A stretch of 64,000 bases of DNA, from assembly GCA_034090045.1 (NCBI GenBank), contig JAXDTI010000007.1, forward strand, positions 1 to 64,000, given 5' to 3'. Both the position numbers and the translations under genes were made by a program. Source of the DNA: JAXDTI01 sp034090045 (lineage in GTDB: Bacteria; Actinomycetota; Actinomycetes; Actinomycetales; Actinomycetaceae). This document shows, piece after piece, positions 16,963 through 25,318 of the stretch. How positions within the stretch are numbered: position 1 is the stretch's first letter; every line of letters starts with the position of its first letter. The notes under the pieces were generated by a model. That model was not told the DNA's origin, ran no database searches, and saw only the letters and a list, made by a program, of their open reading frames with translations.

Positions 16963-18255
16963 ATGCAAACCGGCAGTCACCTCGACCCCTGGCAGGACAC
17001 GTATGCGGAACGCGCGTTGAATCTGCGCGCCTCCGAGATTCGTGCGCTCTTTGCTGTCGCCTCCCGCCCGGAAGTGGTTTCGCTGGCCGGCGGGATGCCG
17101 AATATCGCGGATCTGCCGTTGAGTGAACTCGCGCAGGGAGCTGCCGAACTGATTGCCCGCGAAGGTGACCAGGCGATGCAATACGGAAACGGTCAGGGTT
17201 GGGCACCTTTCTTTGAGACAGTTGCGCAGGTGATGGCTGCCGAAAACATTCCTGCTGACCCCGATAATGTGGTTGTCACCACCGGTTCGCAGCAGGCTAT
17301 CGACCTGGTCACTTCACTGTTTATCAATCCCGGTGACATTATTCTCGCTGAAGCACCCAGTTACGTGGGCGCGCTCGGTGTCTTTAACTCCTATCAGGCT
17401 GATGTTCACCATGTTCCGCTCGACCATGACGGACTGATCCCGGAGGCTCTCGAAACACGTATCGCTGAGCTGCGCAAAACCGGTAAACCAATCAAGTTCC
17501 TCTACACGGTGCCGAATTTCCATAACCCGGCGGGCGTGTGTATGTCGGTGGATCGTCGCCAACGTGTCGCTGAAATCTGTCAGCGTGAACACATCCTGAT
17601 CCTGGAGGACAATCCCTACGGTCTGCTCGGTTTCGATGGTCAAATCTATCCGGCTATCCAAACCTATGCGCCCGACAGCGTGATTTATCTCGGATCGTTT
17701 TCCAAAATTTTCGCTCCCGGGTTCCGGATCGGTTGGGCCTATGCGCCGCCAGCTATCCGCGCGAAACTCGTCTTGGCTAGTGAATCCGCGATTCTGTCAC
17801 CGTCGATGGTCGCTCAGATGGCGATCCACAAATACGTTGCCGAATATGATTGGCTGGGTCAAATCGGCGCCTACCGTGAAATGTATCGTGGTCGGCGGGA
17901 CGCTATGTTGGCGGCGTTAGCTGAGCGGCTGCCGCAATGCGAGTGGACGATCCCGAACGGTGGGTTCTATACCTGGGTGACGCTGCCGGAAGGCATCGAC
18001 GCCAAAGCCATGCTGCCGCGAGCGGTGTCTGGTCTGGTAGCCTATGTTTCGGGAACAGCGTTCTATGCGGACGGTCAAGGCGGTGACCATATGCGGCTGT
18101 CTTTCTGTTTCCCCACTGAGAATCAGATTCGTGAGGGTGTGCGGCGTCTCGCTCAGGTGGTGCGCAAGGAACAGGAACTGGTTCAACTCTTCGGCACACA
18201 GGTCGCGGTAAACACCGACCATACGGTTGCCGTACCGGCACCCGACCAGCCTTAA
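16963..18255 (+). CDS. PLP-dependent class I/II aminotransferase
   Basis: The 430-residue protein is a fold-type I aminotransferase of the 2-aminoadipate/MocR-like subgroup. It has SLAGGMPNIADLP near the start, the NPAGV turn (near 188), ILEDNPYG (near 209) and the PLP-binding lysine in GSFSKIFAPGFRIGW (near 248), with the conserved arginine near the C-terminus in MRLSFCF. No DNA-binding domain is fused. GGAGGA lies 6 nt before ATG. The following gene is a D-Ala-D-Ala ligase-like protein 41 nt downstream, and murE is divergent, so a role in supplying or reshaping cell-wall amino acids is possible, but substrate is not proven. Confidence 0.88.
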   Translation: MQTGSHLDPWQDTYAERALNLRASEIRALFAVASRPEVVSLAGGMPNIADLPLSELAQGAAELIAREGDQAMQYGNGQGWAPFFETVAQVMAAENIPADPDNVVVTTGSQQAIDLVTSLFINPGDIILAEAPSYVGALGVFNSYQADVHHVPLDHDGLIPEALETRIAELRKTGKPIKFLYTVPNFHNPAGVCMSVDRRQRVAEICQREHILILEDNPYGLLGFDGQIYPAIQTYAPDSVIYLGSFSKIFAPGFRIGWAYAPPAIRAKLVLASESAILSPSMVAQMAIHKYVAEYDWLGQIGAYREMYRGRRDAMLAALAERLPQCEWTIPNGGFYTWVTLPEGIDAKAMLPRAVSGLVAYVSGTAFYADGQGGDHMRLSFCFPTENQIREGVRRLAQVVRKEQELVQLFGTQVAVNTDHTVAVPAPDQP

Positions 18256-18296
18256 CAGTTATATAGGCCCCAAAGGATCGAGCAGAGGAGCACGAG

Positions 18297-19268
18297 ATGA
18301 GTGAGCAGGAATCCTATAAAGTAGCAGTCATTTCTGGCGGGCTGATGCATGAGCGGGACGTGTCGCTGCGCAGTGGTCGCCGCCTGGCTCGCGCCCTGCA
18401 GTCCGGTGGTCATGAAACACTGGTGTTGGATCTGGACGCTCACCTCATTGAGCGGCTCGCCGAATTCGAACCGGATGCGGTCTGGCCGATGATTCACGGC
18501 TCCGAAGGGGAGGACGGTTCGCTGCAAGATCTGCTGTTGATGGCTGGTTATAGGGTTGTTGGTACCCGTCCGGAGGGATGTCGGATTGCGACTGCAAAGC
18601 CGGTGGCAAAAGCGGTGGTCGCCAAAAACGGTTTACGCACTCCAGCGTCGGTGACGCTGCCGCAGTCACTTTTTCAACGTATGGGCGCGGAGGTGATACT
18701 TTCCCTGGTGGAAACAAATTTCGAGTATCCGGTGGTGGTGAAACCAACGGTCGGCGGTTCGGCGCTCGGCATTTCGCTGGTTCACGGATCTGAGGCGCTG
18801 CGTAACGCGATGGTCAATGCTTTCGCCTATGGCAGTGAAGTGCTGGTTGAACGATACATTGCCGGTCGCGAGTTAGCGGTATCGATTATTGCAGACCCGC
18901 AGGTCAGTGGGGGTGAAGCACCGGGATTCAGGGCACTGCCGATTGTTGAGATTCGCTCGGAGGGGGGCTACGATTTCGACGCCAGATACAACACTGGGCG
19001 GGCCATTTTCTATGCTCCGGCTCCGCTAACCGAGCAGGAAGTTGAGGCTGCCACCGGTTTTGCTTTGGCTTGTCACCGGGTGTTGGAGTTGGATGACTAC
19101 TCCCGTATCGATGTGATTTTGGATACCGAAGGTGCCCCCTGGTTTATTGATTCGAATGTGGTTCCCGGAATGACTGATACTTCGCTGTTCCCTCAGGCGG
19201 CGGCAGAAGATGCCGGTTTTGAGGTTGTTGTTGACGGGGTGTTGCGTTGTTCGCTGGCTCGCCAGTAA
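18297..19268 (+). CDS. ddl: D-alanine-D-alanine ligase family ATP-grasp protein
   Basis: The 323-residue enzyme has the family order: substrate domain with the HGSEGEDG loop (66-73), ATP-grasp domain with VVKPTVGGSALGISLV (near 146-161) and VLVERYIAGREL, and the C-terminal metal site FIDSNVVPGMTDTSLFPQAA (near 283-301). In typical Ddl the last motif reads EVNTxPGMT; here it is DSNVVPGMT, with Asp for Glu, so metal coordination may differ. It is probably co-transcribed with the preceding aminotransferase. A housekeeping Ddl is likely, but a related dipeptide ligase cannot be excluded; whether another ddl exists outside the window is unknown. Confidence 0.82.
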   Translation: MSEQESYKVAVISGGLMHERDVSLRSGRRLARALQSGGHETLVLDLDAHLIERLAEFEPDAVWPMIHGSEGEDGSLQDLLLMAGYRVVGTRPEGCRIATAKPVAKAVVAKNGLRTPASVTLPQSLFQRMGAEVILSLVETNFEYPVVVKPTVGGSALGISLVHGSEALRNAMVNAFAYGSEVLVERYIAGRELAVSIIADPQVSGGEAPGFRALPIVEIRSEGGYDFDARYNTGRAIFYAPAPLTEQEVEAATGFALACHRVLELDDYSRIDVILDTEGAPWFIDSNVVPGMTDTSLFPQAAAEDAGFEVVVDGVLRCSLARQ

Positions 19269-19436
19269 TTTCGCTGCCACCTTTACCTCAAAATCTGGAA
19301 ATTTGAGAGGTGAGAGACTAAAGTTACTGGAGAGGTTGATGTTATACGGGATTTTCCTGTTTCTAAAACCTTTCTAATGTATTCTGGTGCTCAGGGATTG
19401 CCGAGGGAGCAATCTACGGATAATACGAGGAACGAT

Positions 19437-20732
19437 ATGGAACCCACCGGTGCGCAACATGAAGTAGGCGTTGACGAACTCTTTTTCTCAACAACTGACG
19501 CAAGAGGCATCATCGAGGAGTCGAACTCGATTTTCACGGCGCTGTCGCGCTACAGCGCTGAGGAGCTGCACGGATCACCACACAACATTATTCGCCACCC
19601 GATGATGCCCGGCGGCGCGTTCTATGCCATGTGGACAACGATTGAGAACGGCGACCCCTTTGCCGCATATGTTCACAACCTGGCGAAGGACGGCTCACGC
19701 TATGATGTGCTCGCGACCATCACGCCGCTGTCGAATGGCGGCTACCTGTCGGTTCGTACCCGCCCCATGCGCGAAGACCTCTTTGGTGCTGCTGACGCGA
19801 TATACACCGCTGCCAGCGCGGAGGAAGAAAAGGCTCGTTCAACCGGTGCCAACCGTCACGAAGCCGCAGTCATCGGCGCAACAGTGATTGCGAAAAGCCT
19901 GAAAGATGCCGGTTACGACACCTATGCCGATTTCATGTATGAGGTTTTGCCCGCCGAGGTTCTGGCTCGGGAAGCCGCCTCCTCTGGTATCCCCGAACGT
20001 CCCGATGCGCAGGGTGAATACGCCGACAAGCTGCGCACCGCCCACCAAATTTTCGTTGAGCTGAACGCGTGGATGACGCCCCTTGACCAGATGAACGAGC
20101 TGTCCGAGAGCTTGAAAAACACCGGTGAGGATATTAAGAGAGACCTCGGTGAGGCGTCTGTCCCCGAATATATCCGCTTCTACCTGGAGAAACCTGAGAT
20201 GAGTCGGCTGCGTGAGGTCGTTCAGGTTTGGGAGCAGATGCAGGGGCTTGTTGATCAGTATCTCGCGCAGGTGCTTGAACAAATCGCTGACTTGCGTGAG
20301 GATATCGCCTTTACTCGATTCCGGATTGCGTTAGCGAGGCTGCATGGCACGATGCTCGCTAACTATCTGGCGGAGGTTATCGACAACGGTACCGAGGCGA
20401 ATACCGAGATCAGGCTGTTGCGTGAGTCGATTATCGCTGGCGTGCAAGAAATGGGTAAAGCACAATCCCAGATGCAGATTCTCACGAATCGAACTGCCGA
20501 GACCTTGACCGCTGCCGCGTCAATGACCGCTATTACCACACAGATGGTTGAGGTTGTGAAACAGCAGGGCGAGACGATGACCGATGCCGAACGTGAGGTA
20601 ATTCCGCAAGTAATTGGGATTATCGAGAAGTCTGGAAACGCGATTGACGAGATGAATACGCTCGCTGCGCAGTGTCGTTCCCTCGCCGCCCAGGATCAGG
20701 AGCGGCTCCGCGAACTCGTCTACCAGCTCTGA
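19437..20732 (+). CDS. Soluble PAS-domain sensor protein with helical C-terminus
   Basis: ATG 19437 was chosen because GAGGAA lies 4 nt upstream. The 431-residue product begins with a PAS domain (about 15-120) carrying NIIRHPMMPGGAFYAMW and YVHNLAKDG, a pattern typical of Aer-like redox PAS domains that bind FAD. The remaining 300 residues are predominantly helical, with acidic and glutamine-rich stretches and a C-terminal pair of long helices (QSQMQILTNRTAETL to the end). There is no transmembrane segment, kinase, GGDEF or recognisable methyl-accepting signalling tip. It could be a stand-alone redox sensor or a soluble chemoreceptor-like protein; the output is unknown. Confidence 0.7.
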   Translation: MEPTGAQHEVGVDELFFSTTDARGIIEESNSIFTALSRYSAEELHGSPHNIIRHPMMPGGAFYAMWTTIENGDPFAAYVHNLAKDGSRYDVLATITPLSNGGYLSVRTRPMREDLFGAADAIYTAASAEEEKARSTGANRHEAAVIGATVIAKSLKDAGYDTYADFMYEVLPAEVLAREAASSGIPERPDAQGEYADKLRTAHQIFVELNAWMTPLDQMNELSESLKNTGEDIKRDLGEASVPEYIRFYLEKPEMSRLREVVQVWEQMQGLVDQYLAQVLEQIADLREDIAFTRFRIALARLHGTMLANYLAEVIDNGTEANTEIRLLRESIIAGVQEMGKAQSQMQILTNRTAETLTAAASMTAITTQMVEVVKQQGETMTDAEREVIPQVIGIIEKSGNAIDEMNTLAAQCRSLAAQDQERLRELVYQL

Positions 20733-20799
20733 GGCTGGCGCTATCTGTCGGTTTTGTTATTCCTTGATTTATAGGCTTTTTCGCACCCTATTTCACAAA

Positions 20800-20891
20800 C
20801 TTGAGTGGACTCTGCTCAATAATTTGATTTTTAGTTGGCACTTTCCGTACCAGAGTGCTAATATCAAATTGTTGAGCCAGTAAGACTCAGC
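20800..20891 (+). promoter_or_regulatory. hsp20 promoter with HAIR-like and CIRCE-like operators
   Basis: CTTGAGT-N7-GCTCAAT (20800-20820) is close to the HspR-binding HAIR consensus CTTGAGT-N7-ACTCAAG. TTGGCACTT-N9-GAGTGCTAA (20835-20861) fits the HrcA-binding CIRCE element with two mismatches in the left arm. TTGGCA (20835-20840) and TAATAT (20859-20864) form an 18-nt-spaced promoter that the CIRCE element overlaps. GTTGAGC-N7-ACTCAGC (20871-20891) is a weaker second HAIR-like site downstream of the -10. Confidence 0.75.
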
Positions 20892-20931
20892 TTTGGGAAA
20901 CTCCCGGAGCCTAGATTTGGAGGTAATAAAA

Positions 20932-21354
20932 ATGGCTACATATCATGATCCATTCCACGACTTTGATCGTTTCTTTAACGCCGCGTTCCGACCGACCGCT
21001 ACCGGTCTCGGCATGCCGATGGATCTGTACAAGGATGGCGACAGCTTCATCGCAACTATCGACCTGCCCGGTGTCGATCCGGCGACCATCGATATTAACG
21101 TCGAGGACCGCACACTGACAGTCAGTGCAGAGCGTAAGGGTGTTGAAGGAGAGGGGCTGCAGTGGCTGAACCACGAGCGTCCCTCCGGAACTTTCGCCCG
21201 CCAACTGACCCTGGGCTACGGGGTGGCGTTAGATCAGATTTCCGCCGACTATTCCGGTGGTGTGCTGACCCTCACCATTCCGGTCGCCGAGGAAAACAAG
21301 TCGCGCAAGATCTCGGTAAACGTCGGCAACGATCACAACGTAATCGAGGGCTGA
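20932..21354 (+). CDS. hsp20: Small heat-shock protein, Hsp20/alpha-crystallin family
   Basis: The 140-residue chaperone holds unfolding proteins without ATP. It has a short N-terminus with HDPFHDFDRFFNAAF, the alpha-crystallin beta-sandwich (about 22-125) with ATIDLPGVDPATIDI and the YSGGVLTLTIPV strand, and a short C-terminal extension (RKISVNV). GGAGG lies 8 nt before ATG. It is a single-gene transcript with its own operators upstream and a strong terminator downstream. Confidence 0.95.
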   Translation: MATYHDPFHDFDRFFNAAFRPTATGLGMPMDLYKDGDSFIATIDLPGVDPATIDINVEDRTLTVSAERKGVEGEGLQWLNHERPSGTFARQLTLGYGVALDQISADYSGGVLTLTIPVAEENKSRKISVNVGNDHNVIEG

Positions 21355-21386
21355 TACCGCAGAGTAAACAAACCGCACGAAAACAA

Positions 21387-21427
21387 GAGGGGTCTGTGCA
21401 AATCAATGCACAGGCCCCTCACTGTTT
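21387..21427 (+). terminator. Rho-independent terminator after hsp20
   Basis: GAGGGGTCTGTGCA (21387-21400) pairs with TGCACAGGCCCCTC (21407-21420) across a 6-nt loop with a single mismatch, followed by ACTGTTTT. It separates hsp20 from the hyp genes. Confidence 0.85.
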
Positions 21428-21503
21428 TACTCGTTACCGCGAATGCGGATTGTGAGGAAGCCTATAAACTGTATAGGTAGTGCGAGCGATGGAGGAGGTA
21501 GCC

Positions 21504-21782
21504 ATGTGTCTCGGAGTGCCAGCCCAGGTAATCGACTTCGATGAAGGCTCTGACCAGCAGATTGCAACAGTCGCAATTTCCGGCGTGAACCGCGATATCT
21601 CAGTGGATCTGCTCGATACTGAGGAGCTTACAGTCGGGGATTGGGTGTTGGTTCACGTCGGGTTCGCGCTGTCGAAAATTGACGCGCAGGAGGCAGCGAT
21701 CACCCTTGACCAAATCAAAAAACTCGGTGGTGACACCTTTGAGGGCGAACTAGATTCCTTTGCCACCTCGGCGATCAGGTGA
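21504..21782 (+). CDS. hypC: Hydrogenase maturation chaperone HypC
   Basis: The 92-residue protein starts MCLGVPAQVIDFD, the diagnostic HypC terminus whose Cys2 carries the Fe(CN)2CO unit between HypD and the hydrogenase large subunit. ATG 21504 was chosen over an earlier ATG because Cys2 must follow the initiator; GGAGG lies 5 nt upstream. The family beta-barrel (GDWVLVHVGFALSKID) is intact and the C-terminus is slightly extended. hypD follows after 39 nt. No hydrogenase structural genes or hypE, hypA or hypB are in this window. Confidence 0.93.
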   Translation: MCLGVPAQVIDFDEGSDQQIATVAISGVNRDISVDLLDTEELTVGDWVLVHVGFALSKIDAQEAAITLDQIKKLGGDTFEGELDSFATSAIR

Positions 21783-21821
21783 ACGATAGGGGCGCTACGG
21801 CAGGCGAGAGGCAGACGCACG

Positions 21822-22970
21822 ATGAAATATGTTGACGAGTTTCGTGACCCGGAGGGTGCGCGGGTGTTGCTGGCGAAAATCCATGAGCTGGCCGCCGAGC
21901 TGGAACGACCGCTGGCTTTCATGGAGGTTTGTGGCGGACACACGCACACGATTTACCGGCACGGCTTGGAGCACCTCTTGCCGGAGAATGTGCAGTTCAT
22001 TCACGGTCCGGGGTGTCCGGTGTGCGTGATTCCGATGGGTCGTGTTGACGATGCGGTATGGTTGGCGCACCAGGACGGCGTCATTTTCACGACTTTTGGA
22101 GACATGATGCGGGTACCGGGCACCGGCGGTTCGTTGATGCAGGCAAAAGCGCAGGGCTGTGATGTTCGTTTCGTTTATTCGCCGCTGGATGCCCTGCAAA
22201 TCGCCCGTGAAAACCCATCAAAACAGGTGGTTTTCTTTGCGGTAGGTTTCGAGACGACAGCACCCTCGACTGCGGTGGCTCTCGATCGGGCGGCGCGCGA
22301 GGGGGTGCGGAACTTCTCGATTTTTTGCAATCACGTGCGTATCGAGCCGCCGCTGCGCGCGATTCTCGACAATCCGACTTCCCGAATTGATGGTTTTATA
22401 GGTCCGGGTCATGTCGCGGCGATTACCGGCACCCGCGCCTTTGACTTTATACCGCGAGAATACGGATTACCGGTGGTGGTTACCGGATTCGAGCCGCTGG
22501 ATATTTTGCAGGCTGTGGAGATGCTGGTGAAGCAATACGTTTCCGGTGAAGTGACCGCCGGAAATGCTCGGGTTGAAAACCAGTATGCGCGCGTGGTTCG
22601 CGCTGACGGCAATCCCTCAGCGTTAGCGCTGATGGAACGGGTTTTTATGCGGCGTGAGACCTTCGAGTGGCGCGGGCTGGGCTGGATTGAGAATTCGGGT
22701 CTGGGTGTTGCGGCAGAGTTTGCTGATTGGGATGCGGAGTTGCGTTTCCAGGTGCCGGGTGTGCGGGTGGAGGATCCGCCGGCATGTGAGTGCGGTTCAG
22801 TTCTGGTGGGCGCGATTAAACCATGGCAGTGTGCGGTTTTCGGGACTGCCTGCACACCGGCTAATCCGGTAGGAACCTGCATGGTTTCTCCAGAGGGGGC
22901 GTGCGCCGCATACTACAACTTTGGGCGTATCGATGCCGCCACCGCCCAGGAGGTCGCTATCGAGGAGTAG
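21822..22970 (+). CDS. hypD: Hydrogenase maturation protein HypD
   Basis: The 382-residue iron-sulfur protein assembles the Fe(CN)2CO cofactor with HypC and HypE. It shows FMEVCGGHTHTI (Cys near 36), FIHGPGCPVCVIP (near 63-75), FFAVGFETTAPS, IDGFIGPGHVAAI and near the C-terminus a cysteine set (CECGSVLVG, FGTACTPANPVGTCMVSPEGAC) that holds the [4Fe-4S] cluster. It follows hypC in an apparent operon. With hypF at 54495 three of the six core maturation genes are in the window, implying a functional NiFe hydrogenase elsewhere. Confidence 0.95.
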   Translation: MKYVDEFRDPEGARVLLAKIHELAAELERPLAFMEVCGGHTHTIYRHGLEHLLPENVQFIHGPGCPVCVIPMGRVDDAVWLAHQDGVIFTTFGDMMRVPGTGGSLMQAKAQGCDVRFVYSPLDALQIARENPSKQVVFFAVGFETTAPSTAVALDRAAREGVRNFSIFCNHVRIEPPLRAILDNPTSRIDGFIGPGHVAAITGTRAFDFIPREYGLPVVVTGFEPLDILQAVEMLVKQYVSGEVTAGNARVENQYARVVRADGNPSALALMERVFMRRETFEWRGLGWIENSGLGVAAEFADWDAELRFQVPGVRVEDPPACECGSVLVGAIKPWQCAVFGTACTPANPVGTCMVSPEGACAAYYNFGRIDAATAQEVAIEE

Positions 22971-23015
22971 TTGTCCCAGCTTGCAGTAGCTCGAATGCTT
23001 GCGAATTATTCGGGG

Positions 23016-23216
23016 CTATTCGGTTTCTTTCTTGGGTCGTCCAGGGCGTCGTGGCGGTTTGGCTGCGGCAGGAAGTCTGCCTGCGTCTCGAAGCTCGTTA
23101 CGTATCAGCATTTCGATTTGAGAGTTCACGGAGCGTAATTCGTCGGCGGCCCAGCGAGCTACCGCCTGGTAGATCGCTGGGTCAAGCCGTAAAAGTAGTT
23201 GTTTCCGCTCGGTCAT
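23016..23216 (-). CDS. Ribbon-helix-helix DNA-binding protein
   Basis: The 66-residue protein opens with the strand KQLLLRLDP, two helices (AIYQAVARWAADELRSVNSQ and IEMLIRNELRDAGR) and a basic tail (KPPRRPGRPKK). This is an Arc/MetJ-type ribbon-helix-helix fold, which binds DNA as a dimer. It lies 36 nt downstream of the SPFH gene on the same strand and is probably its operon partner. Proteins of this type can be antitoxins or autoregulators; no toxin gene is visible next to it. Confidence 0.8.
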   Translation of the reverse strand: MTERKQLLLRLDPAIYQAVARWAADELRSVNSQIEMLIRNELRDAGRLPAAAKPPRRPGRPKKETE

Positions 23217-23252
23217 TAGGCTGAAGTTTCCTGATTCGGGTGGCTGCTGTCG

Positions 23253-24188
23253 CTAGTTGTATAGCGTCCCGGCGTTCACAACCGGTGTAGCCTGGGAATC
23301 GGAACACAGCACCACCAGCAGGTTTGAAATCATGGCGGCTTTGCGTTCTTCGTCTAGAACCACGACGTCTTGGGTTTCGAGACTCTCCAAAGCGTTTTGA
23401 ACCATGCTGACCGCGCCGTCCACGATCTGTTCACGTGCGGCGATGACCGCCGATGCCTGCTGGCGTTGCAGCATGGCTTGAGCAATCTCCGGGGCGTAAG
23501 CCAGAGTGGAGATTCGGGTTTCCACCACTTCCAGGCCGGCCAGGATAATGCGCGCCGCCACCTCAGTCGAGAGCTCTTCTGCCACCTGTTCCATGGAGCC
23601 GCGTAAAGTGGGGGTACCATCGGAGGAATTGTCGTAAGGGTGAGCTGAGGCCACGTGACGCAACGCCGCCTCGGACTGGACGTGAACAAACTCTTCGTAG
23701 TTTTCCACCGCGAAGGCTGCTTTGGCGGTATCAGCGACCTGCCACACCACGATGGCCGCAATGTTGATCGGGTTGCCGTCCAGGTCGTTTACCTTTAACT
23801 GGTTAGTTTCAAAGTTGTTGATCCGCACGTTTACTTTTTTGCGTGTCGTAAAGGGCATGACGGTGAAGAAGCCGGGTTTGCGGATGGTGCCGACATAGGT
23901 TCCGAAGAATGTCATCACCCTTGTCTCGCCGGGTTGAACCACGGTCATCATCGTTAGTGACACGAAAAAAACCAAGAAACAGGCCACGCACAGGACGATC
24001 AATAGTGGGGTCGGTTGGTTTCCGGTCTCTTCCTGGACGATGAAAGAACCGATGAGTCCTGTTGCCCCGAAAAGCGTCACGATGGTGAGGAGGAGGGCGA
24101 CAATACCCGGCGCATGGCGGGCGGTTTTCTCGGTTACATCGGTGCGTACGCCTTCGAGACCGACCGGGGTAGTTGATGGGGTGTTCAT
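23253..24188 (-). CDS. SPFH/band-7 domain membrane protein
   Basis: The 311-residue protein has two hydrophobic helices (about 25-47 and 58-80), then the SPFH domain beginning VVQPGETRVMTFFGTYVGT, with VNVRINNFET, FAVENYEEFVHVQ, EVAARIILAGLEVVETRIS and the helical AQAMLQRQQASAVIAAREQ region typical of flotillin/HflK-like proteins. Such proteins oligomerise at the membrane and organise microdomains or protect membrane proteins. AAAGGA lies 6 nt before ATG 24188, which is preferred to an upstream in-frame codon. It is paired with the ribbon-helix-helix gene downstream. Confidence 0.88.
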   Translation of the reverse strand: MNTPSTTPVGLEGVRTDVTEKTARHAPGIVALLLTIVTLFGATGLIGSFIVQEETGNQPTPLLIVLCVACFLVFFVSLTMMTVVQPGETRVMTFFGTYVGTIRKPGFFTVMPFTTRKKVNVRINNFETNQLKVNDLDGNPINIAAIVVWQVADTAKAAFAVENYEEFVHVQSEAALRHVASAHPYDNSSDGTPTLRGSMEQVAEELSTEVAARIILAGLEVVETRISTLAYAPEIAQAMLQRQQASAVIAAREQIVDGAVSMVQNALESLETQDVVVLDEERKAAMISNLLVVLCSDSQATPVVNAGTLYN

Positions 24189-24249
24189 AAGTGTCCTTTC
24201 TCGGGTTTTCCAGTGCATCCGGGTCGGTATTTGACCCGTGAATAATTAG

Positions 24250-24278
24250 ATACTAATTTGATATCACATTAATTGCAA
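24250..24278 (-). promoter_or_regulatory. Promoter candidate for the SPFH operon
   Basis: On the minus strand TTGCAA (24278-24273) and TAGTAT (24255-24250) are 17 nt apart, about 60 nt before the SPFH start, inside an AT-rich patch that contrasts with the surroundings. Confidence 0.5.
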
Positions 24279-24392
24279 GTGGGCCATGAATAATCGTCTG
24301 CTCAAAGTGCTATTCAAAGGTCGTTGATTTAATGGCATTCAGAAATCGGGTCAGTGTAGTTGTGACATCGGGACTAACGATAGGGTGAAACT

Positions 24393-25250
24393 GTGGCTGG
24401 ATATATTAAGCGGGGGAGTGCGCGGGCTGTCACATTTGAGGCTGCTGGCCTGCGGGAACTCGCTGGAGCCGTGAACAACGGTGGAGTGCGGGTCGCCCGA
24501 TTACTGCGGGTCGCGGAAACCGAACTGGAAACCGAATACATACGCTCCGGAACCGCCACACTCGCTGCTGCCCGCGATTTCGGTGCAGCCCTGGCTCGCA
24601 CCCATGCCTATACCCCGACAGGCGTGCGGATATTTGGGCAAGCCCCCGCAGGTTTCGTGCCCGCTGACCGGACCGGCCAGGATCGTGCCCAATCCGAGCA
24701 GACCCGACCGCTAGGTTTCATGGGGGCAGCAGATTTGCCGCTCGTGTCGCCACCTGACACGAGAACACCTGACCTGGACACACGCGGTTTCGGCGAGTTT
24801 TATGCCGAGGATCGGCTCTTGCCCTACCTGCCGGAGGCGCTGCACAACGGTTCAATTGACACTGCGGGTGCACAGCTGATTGAACGGCTATGCCAGCGTT
24901 TACGTGACGGGGTGTTCGATGCCCCGCAACCCGCACTCGTCCAGACACAGGCGGCGCTGCTTCACGGCGACCTGTGGAGCGGGAACGTTATATGGTCACC
25001 AACCTCCGCGGTGTTAATCGACCCGGCTGCTCAAGGCGGCCACGCCGAATCTGACCTGGCTCAACTCACAGTTTTCGGTGTGCCCCACGTCGAAGCAATA
25101 TATGCCGCCTATAACGAGGCATCCCCGCTCGCCGAGGGGTGGCGGGAACGGGTCGGGTTGCACACCCTGCATATGTTGATAGTTCACGCCGCGCTCTTTA
25201 GTGGCGGGTACGGTCACGCAACCGTGAACACCGCCCAGCAGTACCTGTAA
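24393..25250 (+). CDS. Fructosamine kinase family protein
   Basis: The 285-residue protein belongs to the protein-kinase-like fold of fructosamine-3-kinases, which phosphorylate ketoamine sugars on proteins or amino acids so that they fall off. The signature HGDLWSGNVIW (near 191) holds the catalytic Asp, and DPAAQGGHAESDLAQLTVFG (near 210-229) holds the metal-binding motif. VARLLRV, GAALARTH and FGEFYAEDRLLPYL are also family-like. Start GTG 24393 has AGGGTGA upstream. It is monocistronic. The natural substrate is not evident. Confidence 0.87.
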   Translation: MAGYIKRGSARAVTFEAAGLRELAGAVNNGGVRVARLLRVAETELETEYIRSGTATLAAARDFGAALARTHAYTPTGVRIFGQAPAGFVPADRTGQDRAQSEQTRPLGFMGAADLPLVSPPDTRTPDLDTRGFGEFYAEDRLLPYLPEALHNGSIDTAGAQLIERLCQRLRDGVFDAPQPALVQTQAALLHGDLWSGNVIWSPTSAVLIDPAAQGGHAESDLAQLTVFGVPHVEAIYAAYNEASPLAEGWRERVGLHTLHMLIVHAALFSGGYGHATVNTAQQYL

Positions 25251-25318
25251 GCCGACAGGGTTTAGTGATCGTCAACTGAGAGAGGCTACCCTGCCGCGAG
25301 TGCTTCAGACATCCCATG

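Noticed and set aside
19269..19330. CTCAAA/TTTGAG inverted repeat after ddl as a terminator
   Set aside because: The stem is short and AT-rich with no T-run; it could equally be chance.
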